The notes beneath the pieces were generated by a model that saw only the letters and a program-made list of their open reading frames with translations, did no database searches and was not told the DNA's origin. Both the position numbers and the translations under genes were made by a program. This document shows, in pieces, positions 21,154 through 32,900 of a stretch of 64,000 bases of DNA (positions within the stretch are counted from its first letter, which is position 1; the number at the start of each line of letters is the position of its first letter). The stretch comes from Malus domestica (taxonomy: Eukaryota; Streptophyta; Magnoliopsida; Rosales; Rosaceae): assembly GCF_042453785.1 (NCBI RefSeq), contig NC_091671.1:14392001-14456000 (forward strand), in the 5' to 3' direction.

Positions 21154-21515
21154 TGGTATCAGAGCCAATCCCTGGTCGAAAGTATGCCAACGAGGACGTC
21201 GGGCTCCTAAGGGGGGTGGATTTTTGCATCCCACATCGCCCAGGGGAGTGGATCCTCTAAGCCTTATATGTATATTCTCATTTCTACCTAGCACGATGCC
21301 TTTTGGGAGTTCACTGGCTTCGGGTTCCATAAGAACTCCTAAGTCAAGCGAGTTCGCGCGAGAGCAATCCCATGATAGGTGACCCATTGGGAAGTTCTCA
21401 TGTGAGTTCCCATAAACAAAACCGTGAGGGCGTGGTCAAGGCCCAAAGCGGACAATATCGTGCTACGGAGGAGTAGAGCCCAGGATGTGGTAAGGGCCTA
21501 GGCCGGAATGTGACA
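21154..21515 (+). mobile_element. Partial Cassandra TRIM: internal region and 3' LTR
   Basis: The canonical primer-binding site TGGTATCAGAGCC is at 21154-21166. The internal stretch matches 2167-2234, and a purine tract (AAGGGGGGTGGA) precedes an LTR at about 21223-21515 that ends GGAATGTGACA. The 5S-like segment is at about 21318-21401. The 5' LTR is missing: gypsy-like LTR sequence lies in its place. Confidence 0.85.
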
Positions 21516-24500
21516 TTTTTGTTTCCCTAATTTTTTTGCTATTTTGTAAAAGAACTGCTATTATGTGACTAATATAAGTAGAAAAGAAGGAAAAATGGGT
21601 TGAAATTTGGCTTATGCTGCCAATATAGATGTTCTTGCAAATGGTTGGGTTATGTAGAGAAGGGAAATGTCGGATTTATTCTTGCTGAATGAGTTATGAA
21701 TTAGGGAAATTCTGAGGTGCTTAGCTTGAATTTGATATGTTATTGTTCCTTTTGAGTGTGGCATGATAGAATTGGATTTAGATTTATTATGTAGTTTCAT
21801 TTTTTAAAGAACAATTTTGATCAAGTTTTCTGTTATCAGTGAATTCAGTGTTTGATATTCTCAAATATTTTAGTATGGGGATTAGTATTTGCATTGTTGA
21901 AGTTCAAGCATCTAAGGATTCCAATTTTAAGGACGCATGTCTGTTGTTCTTTAAATACAAATTTCGTCGCCTAATCTATTATTAGTTTAAAGGTCTTAGT
22001 GCCTCTTTTTCTTTTACTGTTGCTTTTGTTAATTCAGGGTTATACAATTTGCAAGTTAATATTGAATTATATTTGATACAATACAAGGTACAACAATAAA
22101 TCTGTACGGTTTAATAATTATCTGGATTATGATGATTCCTTTTATATTCTTGTGATTGACATCATTGTGTGAAATGTAGGTAAAAATGGCACAAGTGCCA
22201 TGAAGATTATACAATTAACAAAATGACGCCAACTCTTCCACTTCACTGCTTTTTGAGAGCTCTCTCAGGTACTACTGCTCTATTTCTCTATTTTGGGAGA
22301 TTTTTTGGATTAAGACGAACCTCTACTCATTTGTTTGCATGCACTATTCGAACCCTAAGTTCTGTATTTACTCCATTCATTGTATATGCAATGTTAATTT
22401 GACACTCATGCTCTTGTTAAAGTTTTTCTGTATATCTGTTCGAGTCTTTATTGGTTAATTTTTGGCTTCTTGTATGGACTGTTAGAGATTCGTACATCTG
22501 TTCAAGTCTTTACTAGTTAACTTTTGGCTTCAAGTTTTGTATATCTATTCATTTTTCTTGATTGAGATCAAATATATATTCCCACATGCTTATGTCCATG
22601 CAGATAGAGAGAGGCAACAATTGTTGAGGCTCAAGCATTAGGGGCAATAGTTCACTCTGAAGGTCCTTTGTTTGGAGGTGTTCAAAGAAATGTGAAGTCT
22701 TCAAGTGACAATGTTCTTGTTATTAGAGGCGTATTTGATACTTTGTGGGTAGTTTGGGATTTCTTAGTATAACTTATCGATTTTGTTGTTAGTTTTAGTG
22801 TATAGTTTGTAATATTTGAATCATGATTTTATATGAACTTATTAAATCGTAGTAAATGTGCAATTTTGTATATAAATAATATATATATAGTAAATGATTT
22901 AATATTTTTCTTCATCATTGCAATAAACTTCTAGAATTGCTCTTTGCTACCGAAGCTGATCAGAATGAGATTGGTTCTGCAGCAAAACTTGATATTAACA
23001 AAACCATATCAGACCAATTGAGAGGTACTTTTGGTTTTGGTTTTGGTTCCGGTATCAATTCACGCACAAACCATATCGTACCATGTCCAGCCCTACTCAC
23101 AAGTTAAATATAATAGATTAACTCCCGCTCTCAACCTTCTTCCTTTCCCTCATTCGTTGCCTCGCACTAGACATGAATGGGTGTCGTTTTGCATGTTGTG
23201 GCCTATTTCGCTCCCCATGTTGGTGAGGGTTGCCTAATTGAAAGAGAGCGTACGAACGATGGAAACCAGCTTGACGAAGCTGGTGAGAGTAGGAATTAGT
23301 GTTGATTCCCACAAACAACCACATATGTTGATGCACAAAATTGGATGGGCTTTGGAATAACTTAAAGTGTTAAGTTTGTGACCAATGCAAGATTGCTCCG
23401 ATCACTAAGTGTAGGTGGATAGGTAGAGAAACAAAGATAGAAAATTAAGCACAAGATAAACGCAGTTCACCCTAAGTTGGGCTATGTCCACGATGGTAGA
23501 GGAGTTCTCATTAATAAAAAAGAGTTTACACAATGCATAGGTTCAAGAATAATCATTATTAGTGAGTTCTAATTATGAGTTTAAGCACAATAATGGCCTT
23601 AGGAATTAATTATAGGAGAATAGTCTCTTTTATAGTTGAGGGGAGTCTCTGGCTTCCGCTAGGGTTGATGTGGACTCTAAGAGCTTTTATTCTAATGTTA
23701 ACATGTGTCGCATTGTGATTGTTCTCTTAACTGGAGAAGAATCCATGTGCTTCGGCTAGAATGTCTTAATAAAGTTAACCGGTATTTGGTAGTTTCAAAA
23801 TGATAAAATATGGTACAAACAAGACTAAATGGTAGTTTCACGAGACATTTCAATTAATAAGCCAAATTCAAAATAATTGTAAAAATCAAATTTAACTCCT
23901 AAAACGCTCACAGTATTGAATGAAGCAGCATGGAAGTCCACACCCACTCTGAAGAACATAAAATAGCTTATACAAAACGTCACATGTAGGACCCCATAAA
24001 AGTAGTTACAACTCCTTGAAGAATCTTCAACCAACTATAAGAAATTAAGAATGGGGTGTTCTTCTACCTCAAAAAAAATAAAAAGAGTGGAGTGTTCTTG
24101 GTGGGCACCACACCCCACGCTCACAATCATCTCCCTGAAAAACCCATGTTTACTTGTAATAAAAATCGATCGCAACCGAAAACTACCGCGACGATCCGAC
24201 ACCACGCGGCTCGGAAAATGATTGCAGCGAAGGTGCTTGCCAAAAAGCCTCAGACATAAATGATTAATTACCGTTTGTCTCCAACAAGTAAAACCCCATT
24301 ATTTTCTCGGCCGGCTAAAGAGCAAAAAAGGTCCCTCCCTCCCTCTCGGCCAGTGATTGATGCTTTTGCTTGCTTCGACCCCATGACTTTGTTCCCGCAC
24401 ATGCCGGCCTCTTCTGGGTGTCGTAATTTTCGTAGTTTTTTTTTATGAACTTTGCTTTGCTCACTCATTGAGGGCGTCGTGATCTGTGCATCCTTTTCTG

Positions 24501-24820
24501 GGTTTTTGTCTTTTGATTAAATTTGAATTTGTGTTGGGTTTTTTTGTTTATTTATGGTCCCATCCCATCTTATGGTGTTTGGTGGTCGTGGTGGGTGTGG
24601 GGTTTTGGGGTTTTCTCATTTGATGAGAGAGAAAGAGAGGGCGAGCGAGCTGTAAAGGGGCACTCGGCATTTGTTTGACTAAGTTGGACCTGGATTCCTA
24701 CTTACGTTGCTTGCTGCCCGTCTTTAACCCCTCCTTTTCACTTTTGAAGTTTGATTAAACAACTGGTTTCTGGGTCTCTGTTCCTCCTCTCCACCCAATT
24801 TCATGAAGCTCTTGTTTTCC

Positions 24821-24822
<2 letters not shown>
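21516..24822. other. Gene-poor stretch with unclassified repeat debris and the NPH3-like gene's upstream region
   Basis: No supportable gene. 21516-23000 has scattered gene-like snatches (near 22590-22760 and 22930-23030) without a continuous frame, possibly remains of a transposon body. 23340-23820 reads like repeat material. 24060-24820 is the likely promoter and leader region of the gene at 24881, with pyrimidine-rich and GA-rich blocks. Confidence 0.4.

Positions 24823-24853
<31 letters not shown>
24823..24853 (+). repeat. (GA)n microsatellite in the NPH3-like 5' leader
   Basis: About 15 GA dinucleotides ending 27 bp before the start codon at 24881, so it almost certainly lies in the 5' UTR. 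GA-rich leaders are common in plant genes. Confidence 0.95.
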
Positions 24854-24855
<2 letters not shown>

Positions 24856-24880
24856 AAGGTTCTCTCTTCCCACCTCAGCC

Positions 24881-27787
24881 ATGGCTCCAGCTGGGAAGGT
24901 TTCTGAGTTTTGCAGACAAGGCAATGACTGGTAATCTCTCTCTCCCTCCCTCCCCTTGTACACCACTTTCATGGACAGAAATATGACCCTTTTCTTCCAG
25001 GTTCAATTCTCAAAATTAATGTTCTTTAAGGCCAGAATCTAACTATATTTCAATTGCAGCCTTCAATTCTATTTGAATTCAGATAGAATTCTATAATTCA
25101 ATAACGAATAAACCCCTTTTGTTAAATTGTAAATTGTTTATTAAATCACTCCGTTACTAAGTTTTCTTCAAGGCTTTAATCTTCATTATTCTTCTTTTTT
25201 AGGACTTTATTCGAATTTAATTAATTGGTTGTTGAATTTATCTGTAAGGACAGAGGAGCAGAGTTTGATTCCATTTGAATTACAGCTTTCAATTTTATAG
25301 TTCAATTCAGATACAAGTCTATAATTCAATCCAAATAAACCTTATTCTGTTCAAATGGAAATTCATTATTTCATTGACTAATGAAGGAAGCTGGAGAGTA
25401 TGGAATTGATGTATTATTTTTTTTTTGTTTGTTCTCTCTCTGTAAGGTTTTGCAAAGCGGGATTGCCAAGTGATATTACTGTGGTCGTGGACGGCGTGAG
25501 CTTCCATCTTCACAAGGTATGTATGCACCTATCATTTGATGCGGTGGTTCTGCAATTTGGGGGGATTGAGAATGGATAGAAAATAGAAAGGCTTGGGTTG
25601 TTCTCAAGCATCAGAAATAAGTAGTTGACTAGTTTGGTAAGTTATGCTAGATTTAGCCATAAGCCTTAAGCTTTTCGCTTCTCTCTTGTAAATTGGCCGT
25701 GCACTCTAAGCTTCCAATATATGTGTCCGGTCCAAAAATAGGGGTTGAGTGGTTGTCCCCCCTGCCGCTATCCCCTAATATTATATTCATGTCGCTGATG
25801 GCTTCGTTTCACCATTAGTGATTAGCTTTTATGTTATGTTAGGTTTATTTCTGCAGTTGGTGTGGCTTTTTCTATATTGCGGTCTGTTGTTGTTCTTGTT
25901 GTCTTTCCCCCTAAGGATGTTTTTATAATGGAAAATAAAATCATAGTTGTTAATTGTGAATTTTAAGTAGGACTTGTCACTTATAATATTTATAATCTCC
26001 AGTTTCCTCTCATATCAAAATGTGGGAAGATATCACATATGTACGAAGAGTCCAAAAGCACACGCAAGAGCATTTTCACTGCAGTTCTGGAGGAACTCCC
26101 AGGTGGCCCTGACATGTTTCTGATTGCAGCTAAATTCTGCTATGGTATGCGAGTGGAATTGACTCCAAGAAATGTAGTAATCGTGTACTGTGCAGCGGAC
26201 TACCTTGAAATGACAGATGAGTATGGAGAAGGAAACTTGCTCTCAAAGTCAGAGAGTTTCTTCCATAAGAATGTACTTCACAACTGGAAAGACTCTATCT
26301 TGGCTCTTCAAAGTTGTGAGACTGTAATTGAAAGGGCAGAAAAGCTTCACATAGTAAACAAGTGTGTAAATGCTATATCGGTGATGGTTTGTACAGATCC
26401 TAGTTTGTTTGGATGGCCCATGATGATGTATGGTAGCTTACAGAGTCCTGGTGGAAGCATCCTATGGAACGGAATTAACACTGGAGCGAGAATTCGAAGC
26501 TCTGAGTCTAACTGGTGGTTTGAAGACATCTCATACCTTAGTGTGAGTTTGTTTGAGAGGCTTATCAAGACAATGGAAACAAGGGGTATAAGACCCGAAA
26601 ACCTAGTAGGTGCTATAATGCATTATACCAGAAAGTACCTGCCTGGCCTAGGACGATGGCAGGGTGGACAACACGGTATACCCAGAACAGTTACAAGTTT
26701 TAGTTTGACGCCCATTGCCCTTGATCAAAGGGTAGTTTTAGAAAGCATTGAAAAACTTCTTCCCCTCAAGAAGGGAAAATCATTTTGCCGTTTTCTACTT
26801 GGTCTTCTTCGTGTTGCATTAATATTGGGTGTCAGTCAAACCTGCAAGGACGCTTTGGAGAGAAGAATAGGGATGCAGCTGGAATTGGCAACCCTAGATG
26901 GTCTTCTGATTCCTACTTATTCAGATACTGATGCATTGTATGATACTGACTGTGTTGAACGAATAATACATCATTTTATGTCATCAGAATCAAGGGCTAC
27001 ACCATTTTCTCCGTCATCATTTGACATGGAAACATCACCATCATCAAGACCTTTACAGAAAGTTGCAAAGTTGGTAGATAGCTATATTGCGGAGGTTGCT
27101 TCGGATGTGACTTTAAAACCAGGAATGATACGCTCTCTTGCGGAGGCCCTCCCAGAATCTTCAAGAACTTTATATGATGGGTTGTATAGGTCACTGGATA
27201 TATACTTCAAGGCACACCCTTGGCTCTCAGATAAAGAGAAGGAAGATCTGTGCAGCATCATTGACTTCCAGAAGCTATCTATTGATGCATGTTCCCATGC
27301 ATCTCAAAATGAGAGGTTGCCACTTAGAGTTGTTCTTCAAGTCCTGTTCTTTGAGCAGATGCATTTGAGAACCGCTCTAGCTGGTTGTCTTCATGGCTTG
27401 GAAACTCAAAGTGGCCCTGCAGGTCCTGCGACTGTCCCAGGTGACATGGCTGGCCAGATTATACAGAGGGATGGGTGGGTGACTATGGTGCGTGAGAATC
27501 GCGTTTTAAAGGTGGATATGGAAAAGATGAGATCTAGAGTTGGTGAACTCGAAGAAGAGTTCAGTAAAATAAAGCAAGAGATGAAAAAGGTGAGCAAATC
27601 ACATAGCTCCCTCAGTTCTCCTCGTGTGGTTGGCAGGAGGATTGGGTGCAGTCTTCTTTCGAGACCCTCTGATGCTAAACCAGATACTGTTGAGAGTACT
27701 CGGCCATCCCCAAGATCATCAGTTGAGCAGGCACGTCCTTCGACCTTGCATTTTAGACACAAGAAAATTTCCTTACAAAGCAATTAA
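24881..27787 (+). CDS. NPH3/RPT2-family BTB/POZ protein, 3 exons
   Basis: Exons: 24881-24930, 25447-25516, 26003-27787, joining to 634 aa. The family acts as substrate adaptors or scaffolds at the plasma membrane, in phototropin and auxin-transport signalling and with Cullin-3. The N-terminal BTB domain spans residues about 25-130: exon 2 gives LPSDITVVVDGVSFHLHK and exon 3 continues FPLISKCGKI, the family signature. The NPH3 domain runs from about W211-W212 to about 460 and contains the conserved tyrosine Y435 (DGLYRSLDIYFKAHP). Residues 531-570 form a heptad-like coiled coil, followed by a Ser/Pro-rich tail ending KKISLQSN. The ATG at 24881 sits just after a GA-rich leader and gives the family-like N-terminus; without exons 1-2 half the BTB is lost. 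The exact subfamily is not certain. Confidence 0.95.
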
Positions 27788-29567
27788 AGCTTTGCCTCGG
27801 TAAGTAGAGGCTCTGGTTGGTTCCCAGAAAATATGTGAGAAAGGAATGGAAAAATTCATAATCAACATTCTCGAAACGATTTCCATGTTTTGAGATAGTT
27901 TCATTTCCTTCATGTTTCTGTTAACCAACCAGAATAGTTCCAGAAGTGTCTGAACGGAGGATGGTACGCAACCTATCCATACTAATAGAAATATTGTCGT
28001 TGTAAATTTGGATTCTGAGTACAGAGAGAAATTCTTTTCACCTATTTATACGACAGTGGTTGGAACTTTGCAGTCATCGTAGGATGAAGCGTTTTATTTC
28101 AAGAAGTTACGGTTACCTTACCTGTAACGGAATGCTAGTCACATCCAAGATTTGAACTCATAGGTCCGCGCTCCTCTTCTTGAGGGGCCTTGTGACAAGT
28201 AAATAGACCTTGTTTCACAGAGAGAAGAAATTTTCCTTCTTTTGGTTTTTTTTCTTCCAGTTAGCTTGTTTCTGGGTTTATACATGTACATCCTTATGAA
28301 CCAAATTGTAACTTATAGGTCTGTGAAATACTGGAAAATATCAGCTGTCATATATCTGAATTTGTTTGCCTTCCCTTGAGGTGGTTTGATTGGAATTTCT
28401 GTTCATTAAACAGTGGAAATTTTCTGTAAATGAGGGAGTGCAGTTGCTGAAAGCAAAGGCAAGGTCCGAGTCTGTTTAATCTATTGTGTTACGTGATGTG
28501 AGAGACAGAGAGAGGGATAAATAACCGGTTACATCCCCGGTTTTTCCGTTTAATTGTTCAAATTCTAAGCAGAGACGGCCAAAGTTTTCATCGTCAATGT
28601 TTCTTTTTTGCTTGGAGTGCTAACTGCTAATAATGCCACCGAAGAAAAGAAAATTTCTGTGTGACAGATTTTAATGTAAAAAGTTAGGTGATAAGATTTT
28701 AATAAGGTAAAGTATGAAACATTGCAATTATTTGAATTTAAAAGACATGCTTACTTGTTTAAATTAAAGTGCCCACCATCCAAGATGTCAAACATCTTAA
28801 GAGTGTAGAGAAAAACCAGAAGTTTTAATTTTCATTTTATTTCGTTTATTTTGAGTTTGTAAGGCTAAGTATATGAGTTAAGCTTGGAGATGGAAGTATT
28901 TATTCGTTTCTTGACGGCTAGGTAAGACTAAGCTCATTAGCTTATTCACATCTCTCTAATGTGGTGGAGAGAAACTTTCTGGTATCAAATGCATAGTTGC
29001 ATCATCCGTCCAATAAATACTTGTCACGTGTTCAAAAAGTACACCACACATTCATAAATGCTTGCTAAATATGGTCTAGGGAGTAAAAGTTGTACTTTAA
29101 GAACCAAGTCATAACTGTAAGTATGAAATAGTATGGTATAAGTAACAGGAAAATAATTTCACACTTCTGATCTTTTCATTATCATGACAGTGGTGTTTAT
29201 TTTTCTAAACTTTTGAGTTTGAATGTGTGATTCGAGCACATGTGAATGTAACTAAATTACTTAGTTCTCATTAGTTTAATAAACAAAAAAATTAAATCCA
29301 AGAAGGATGCCAAATAGGCCCTTATGATTTATTTCTATATCTTGCGGACCTTCCTTATAAGATAGGGAGGGAAAATGGGAAAAATTAACAAATGATATGA
29401 TAATTACACTAAATTCATTTAAAATACGAAGGGAGAAATTTGAATTGAGTGCAGAGGATGGATCATGCTTGTATAGTCAACTTGGCTAAACTTAGGTATG
29501 CTTTGTCGTTAAACGAATATGTTTTTTTATAGTTCAAGTAGTAAACGAAGCAAGCATACCATCAATC
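27788..29567. other. 3' UTR of the NPH3-like gene and gene-free spacer
   Basis: The first 550-650 bp (to about 28400) read as 3' UTR. The rest is AT-rich with no gene or clear element. Confidence 0.5.
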
Positions 29568-29649
29568 GACGCTTTGGCCGAGTGGTTAAGGCGTGTGCCT
29601 GCTAAGTACATGGGGTTTCCCCGCGAGAGTTCGAATCTCTCAGGCGTCG
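29568..29649 (+). tRNA. tRNA-Ser(GCU)
   Basis: An 82-nt class II tRNA with no intron. The acceptor stem pairs GACGCTT with AGGCGTC, and G29649 is the discriminator base. The D arm carries box A (TGGCCGAGTGG). The anticodon loop is CTGCTAA with anticodon GCT at 29601-29603, reading AGC/AGU serine codons. A long variable arm (TGGGGTTTCCCCG) is as expected for tRNA-Ser. The T arm GAGAGTTCGAATCTCTC carries box B. It agrees with the plant nuclear tRNA-Ser(GCU) as I know it, with a compensating pair difference at the second acceptor position. It is followed by a T-run terminator. Confidence 0.97.
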
Positions 29650-29654
29650 ATAAA

Positions 29655-29662
29655 TTTTTTTT
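29655..29662 (+). terminator. RNA polymerase III T-run terminator of tRNA-Ser
   Basis: Eight consecutive T residues begin 5 bp after the tRNA discriminator base, the normal Pol III stop signal. Confidence 0.9.
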
Positions 29663-29663
29663 C

Positions 29664-29870
29664 TTTTGAATATTTTACAGCCATTCACCTTCTGCCACGT
29701 GCTCCTTTTCGTACGGACCAAACCTCAGGCGATAAATCCCCGCGAGAGTTCAAGTCTCTCAGTCAGTTATCGAAATTGTACTGCAACCAATCACCTATTG
29801 CCATCTGGAAGTTTTCCACTGACTGGACCGCAGGTGATTACAATCCCCTCAGTCAATTGTTTAGGAACTG
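29664..29870 (+). repeat. Degenerate tandem duplication carrying a tRNA-Ser 3' half
   Basis: The stretch at 29738-29762 repeats the variable-arm end and T arm of the tRNA (29619-29643) with 23 of 25 identities, including a damaged box B (AGTTCAAGTCT). Around it, two units of roughly 100 bp align: 'ccattcaccttctgcca' to 'caggcgataaatcccc' and 'ccaatcacctattgcca' to 'caggtgattacaatcccc'. The second unit has lost the T-arm part. It ends about 40 bp before the plastid-protein gene's ATG, so it lies in that gene's promoter or leader. Confidence 0.75.
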
Positions 29871-29909
29871 TTTGAGTCTCTGACTTCCGTTCGTGCCAGT
29901 TTACACACA

Positions 29910-32900
29910 ATGTCAGTTTGCTCGCCGCCACCATCGCATGCGCACCTGCCAAACGCCGTCGTTTCCAGCTCCGCCTCCGAGGCCAGAGCTCCTCTGCAAT
30001 GTCTCCAAAATCCTAAACCCCATTCCGAACTCGCAAACTCGTTAAAGCTGGTGGCTTTACACCATTCGCCGTCTCGCAACCGCCGTTTCCATCTCAATTG
30101 CGCGGGATCAGAGACCATTTCTGTCGCGGAAAAAAATGGTGATTTCACGGAGGCGAAAGCGATGGTTTCTGAGCCGAAAATCGACGGCTCCGGCGGAGGA
30201 AATGACAGTGGTGATGGCGGCGATTCATTTGGTGGCAGAGGAAGAGGAGAAGGAGACGGCGGGGGTAAAGAGGAGGGCGGAGAGGGAGAGGAGTTTGGGC
30301 CATTGCTGAAGTTTGATGAGGTGATGAAGGAGAGCGAAGCGCGGGGAGTGAAGCTTCCTTTGGACATGCTTGAGGCTGCTAAGACTACTGGGCTTCGGGA
30401 GGTGTTCCTTCTCCGCTACTTGGATTTGCAGGTTTGAATTTTTCCTTAATCTTATCGTCATTTCTGTTGAAAAACCTTCAAATTATGGTTTTCGCTACGA
30501 TTCTTATTGGGGTTGTGATTGAAATTCAGGGTTCAGTTTGGCCACTGGGTTTTTTGATCAAGTACTGCTCAATGCTACGTAACCGGATGCTGGCTGATCC
30601 TTCCTTTCTTTTCAAAGTTGGGACAGAGGTTTGCTTTTGTCATTTTTTTCTCTTCGGTTTTAATATTTTTTTGAGTGATTGATGGCATTGGTGATAATCC
30701 TATGAGTTACATTACATGTATACCTTGCATTGAAACCGGACCGGTTTACAATCTCTGATCTTGTTAACTACTAAAGAGATCTTTCATTGTCCACCTTTGT
30801 AATGCAGATAGTCATAGATTCTTGTTGTGCAACATTTGCAGAAGTTCAGAAAAGGGGAAAGGATTTCTGGGCGGAGTTTGAGTTGTATGCTGCTGATCTT
30901 TTGGTTGGAATAGTGGTTGACATTGCTTTGGTTGGCATGTTGGCACCCTATGCTCGGATTGGAAAGCCATCAGTGTCACGAGGTTTATTAGGAAGCGTGC
31001 AACAGGCTTGTGCCTCTCTTCCTAGCAGGTTAGCCTTGCAACACAGCATTTTAGGATGCTAGTATTCTGCTGTACGTTTATCTGATGTTGACTTGAACGC
31101 GGTAAGACCTCAACAAGTACCAATCTTGTATTGTTTATTACCTTGAACGTAGTCCATCTTACCAGTTGCCTCTGTTTCTATTTTTAATTTGTTTCATTGG
31201 GATCATTAAAATGGTGATGCTATATGTTACTCAACTCAGGGCACGAAAAACTTTGTGTGGAATTCGTTGGAAACATAATTCCTCATCTTTTTTTTTTGTC
31301 AAAAACATAATTCCTCATCATTCTGATCTTATTAGACAGCTAGAAACTATTAATCTTTAACATCATGCCTGTTTCATTATTTCTGCCTGTATTCATCTTT
31401 ACACGTTAGCTGTATTTTTTATTTTTATATTTTGAACTTTTTTTATTAATTTTTTACGTCGAATCCTTATGATAATGAATCTTGAACGAAATTGCGCTAC
31501 CGAGCGCAATGACGTTCTAGGATTCATATAGCCGACCCCACTTAGTGGGAAAAGGCTTTGTTGTTGTTGTTGTTTAAGTTTTTTTATTAATTGCAGTATG
31601 CTATCCATTTAGGTTGATCATCGTAAAGGTTGTTTCTATGATTCATTTTTTGGTTAGTTATGTTCTCTTGTTTGATAGGTTATTATGATATCTACTTTTG
31701 GCTCCAATGAAATTATAGTTTATCTTGTTTTGAGGTCATTGTATTGTGGACATTGCAAAGCCAAAAATGAACTGTTAGGCTGTTCCCTCACTGCTTGCTA
31801 CAATGAGGATCCAGTGTGATTTTAATACTGAATTTGTCTGCTTTGGGATACTTAAGTTCAATATGAAAGGGTTTGGTGTGAGTCTTGTGAATGGTTTAAC
31901 ACGAAGGAGGAGATCTTAGTGAGCCTACCCATTGGGAAAAGCTGTTTCCTTTCATTCTTCCTCATTTACTGTTTTGGTTGGCTCCCAATAATTTGTGAGC
32001 CCCATGTTGAGCTGCAGAAATTGATGAAAACACAATGACTGAGATGGTGACATAAATTAAATTTCTTTAACAAATGTGGGAGTGTAACTTAGGGTTATCT
32101 TTTGGGACCTTTTTGGGACCTCATAATTGTATTCTCTTATGTCTTGAGGTTGAATTCAAATCGATGAGTCCTCCTAGAATTCTTCTTTTGTGAAGCATTG
32201 CATGGTCTTCATTAAATTTTTCACTGAATATATTCCTCTTATGCAGCGTCTTTGAAGCTGAAAGGCCGGGATGTAAATTCACAGTCCAGCAGAGAACAGC
32301 CACATACTTCTATAAGGTAATACATCTGATTAGCAATGTTTAACTTTTTCTTTTAGTAACGAATAAGTAATTCGTTGACTTCTGGACTGAAAATATTGAA
32401 GACAAATGTTCCATTAAGAAGAGGCAGGGTGGAGTTTTTCACTCTTTAGTTTTTTTAATGTAGTTCTTGCTTAATGATTCTCTCTTCAAATTAGGCTTCT
32501 GTACCAGTTTCATGTAGCATTCTTAATTGTCTAGACCAAAATCTGGGTTCTGGTTCTTTTTAATTGATTGAAACATGTTGGTCCAGGGTGTGTTGTACGG
32601 ATCAGTTGGCTTTGTATGCGGTCTTATTGGACAAGGAATTGCAAATATGATCATGAATGCCAAAAGGTGTGCTTTTATCTAAATATAATTTTCATGTTAT
32701 GTCTGTTTTTCTGTCAGATGTCAGTCACTCTTGCTTGGATATCTGCTTGGATATCTGCTATTAAATGTGTTTTTAAGGGCCTGTTGTTAACCCTTTCGTT
32801 TTTAGGCTTTAGCTTTCATTTTTGTGTGTGTGAGAGGTAGAGGGGAATGCGTATGAGGAAAAAGAGGCATGAAGAAGGGTAGAGGGACAGAGGAGGGAGT

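Noticed and set aside
22590..22760. Possible gene exon with a protein-like stretch
   Set aside because: No continuation in frame and no splice partners could be found; likely transposon debris.
29593..29883. A 96-codon frame starting inside the tRNA-Ser gene
   Set aside because: It overlaps the tRNA and its degenerate downstream copies; no protein features.
30225..30461. Minus-strand frames across the first exon of the RETICULATA-RELATED gene
   Set aside because: They are shadows of the Gly-rich coding region on the other strand.
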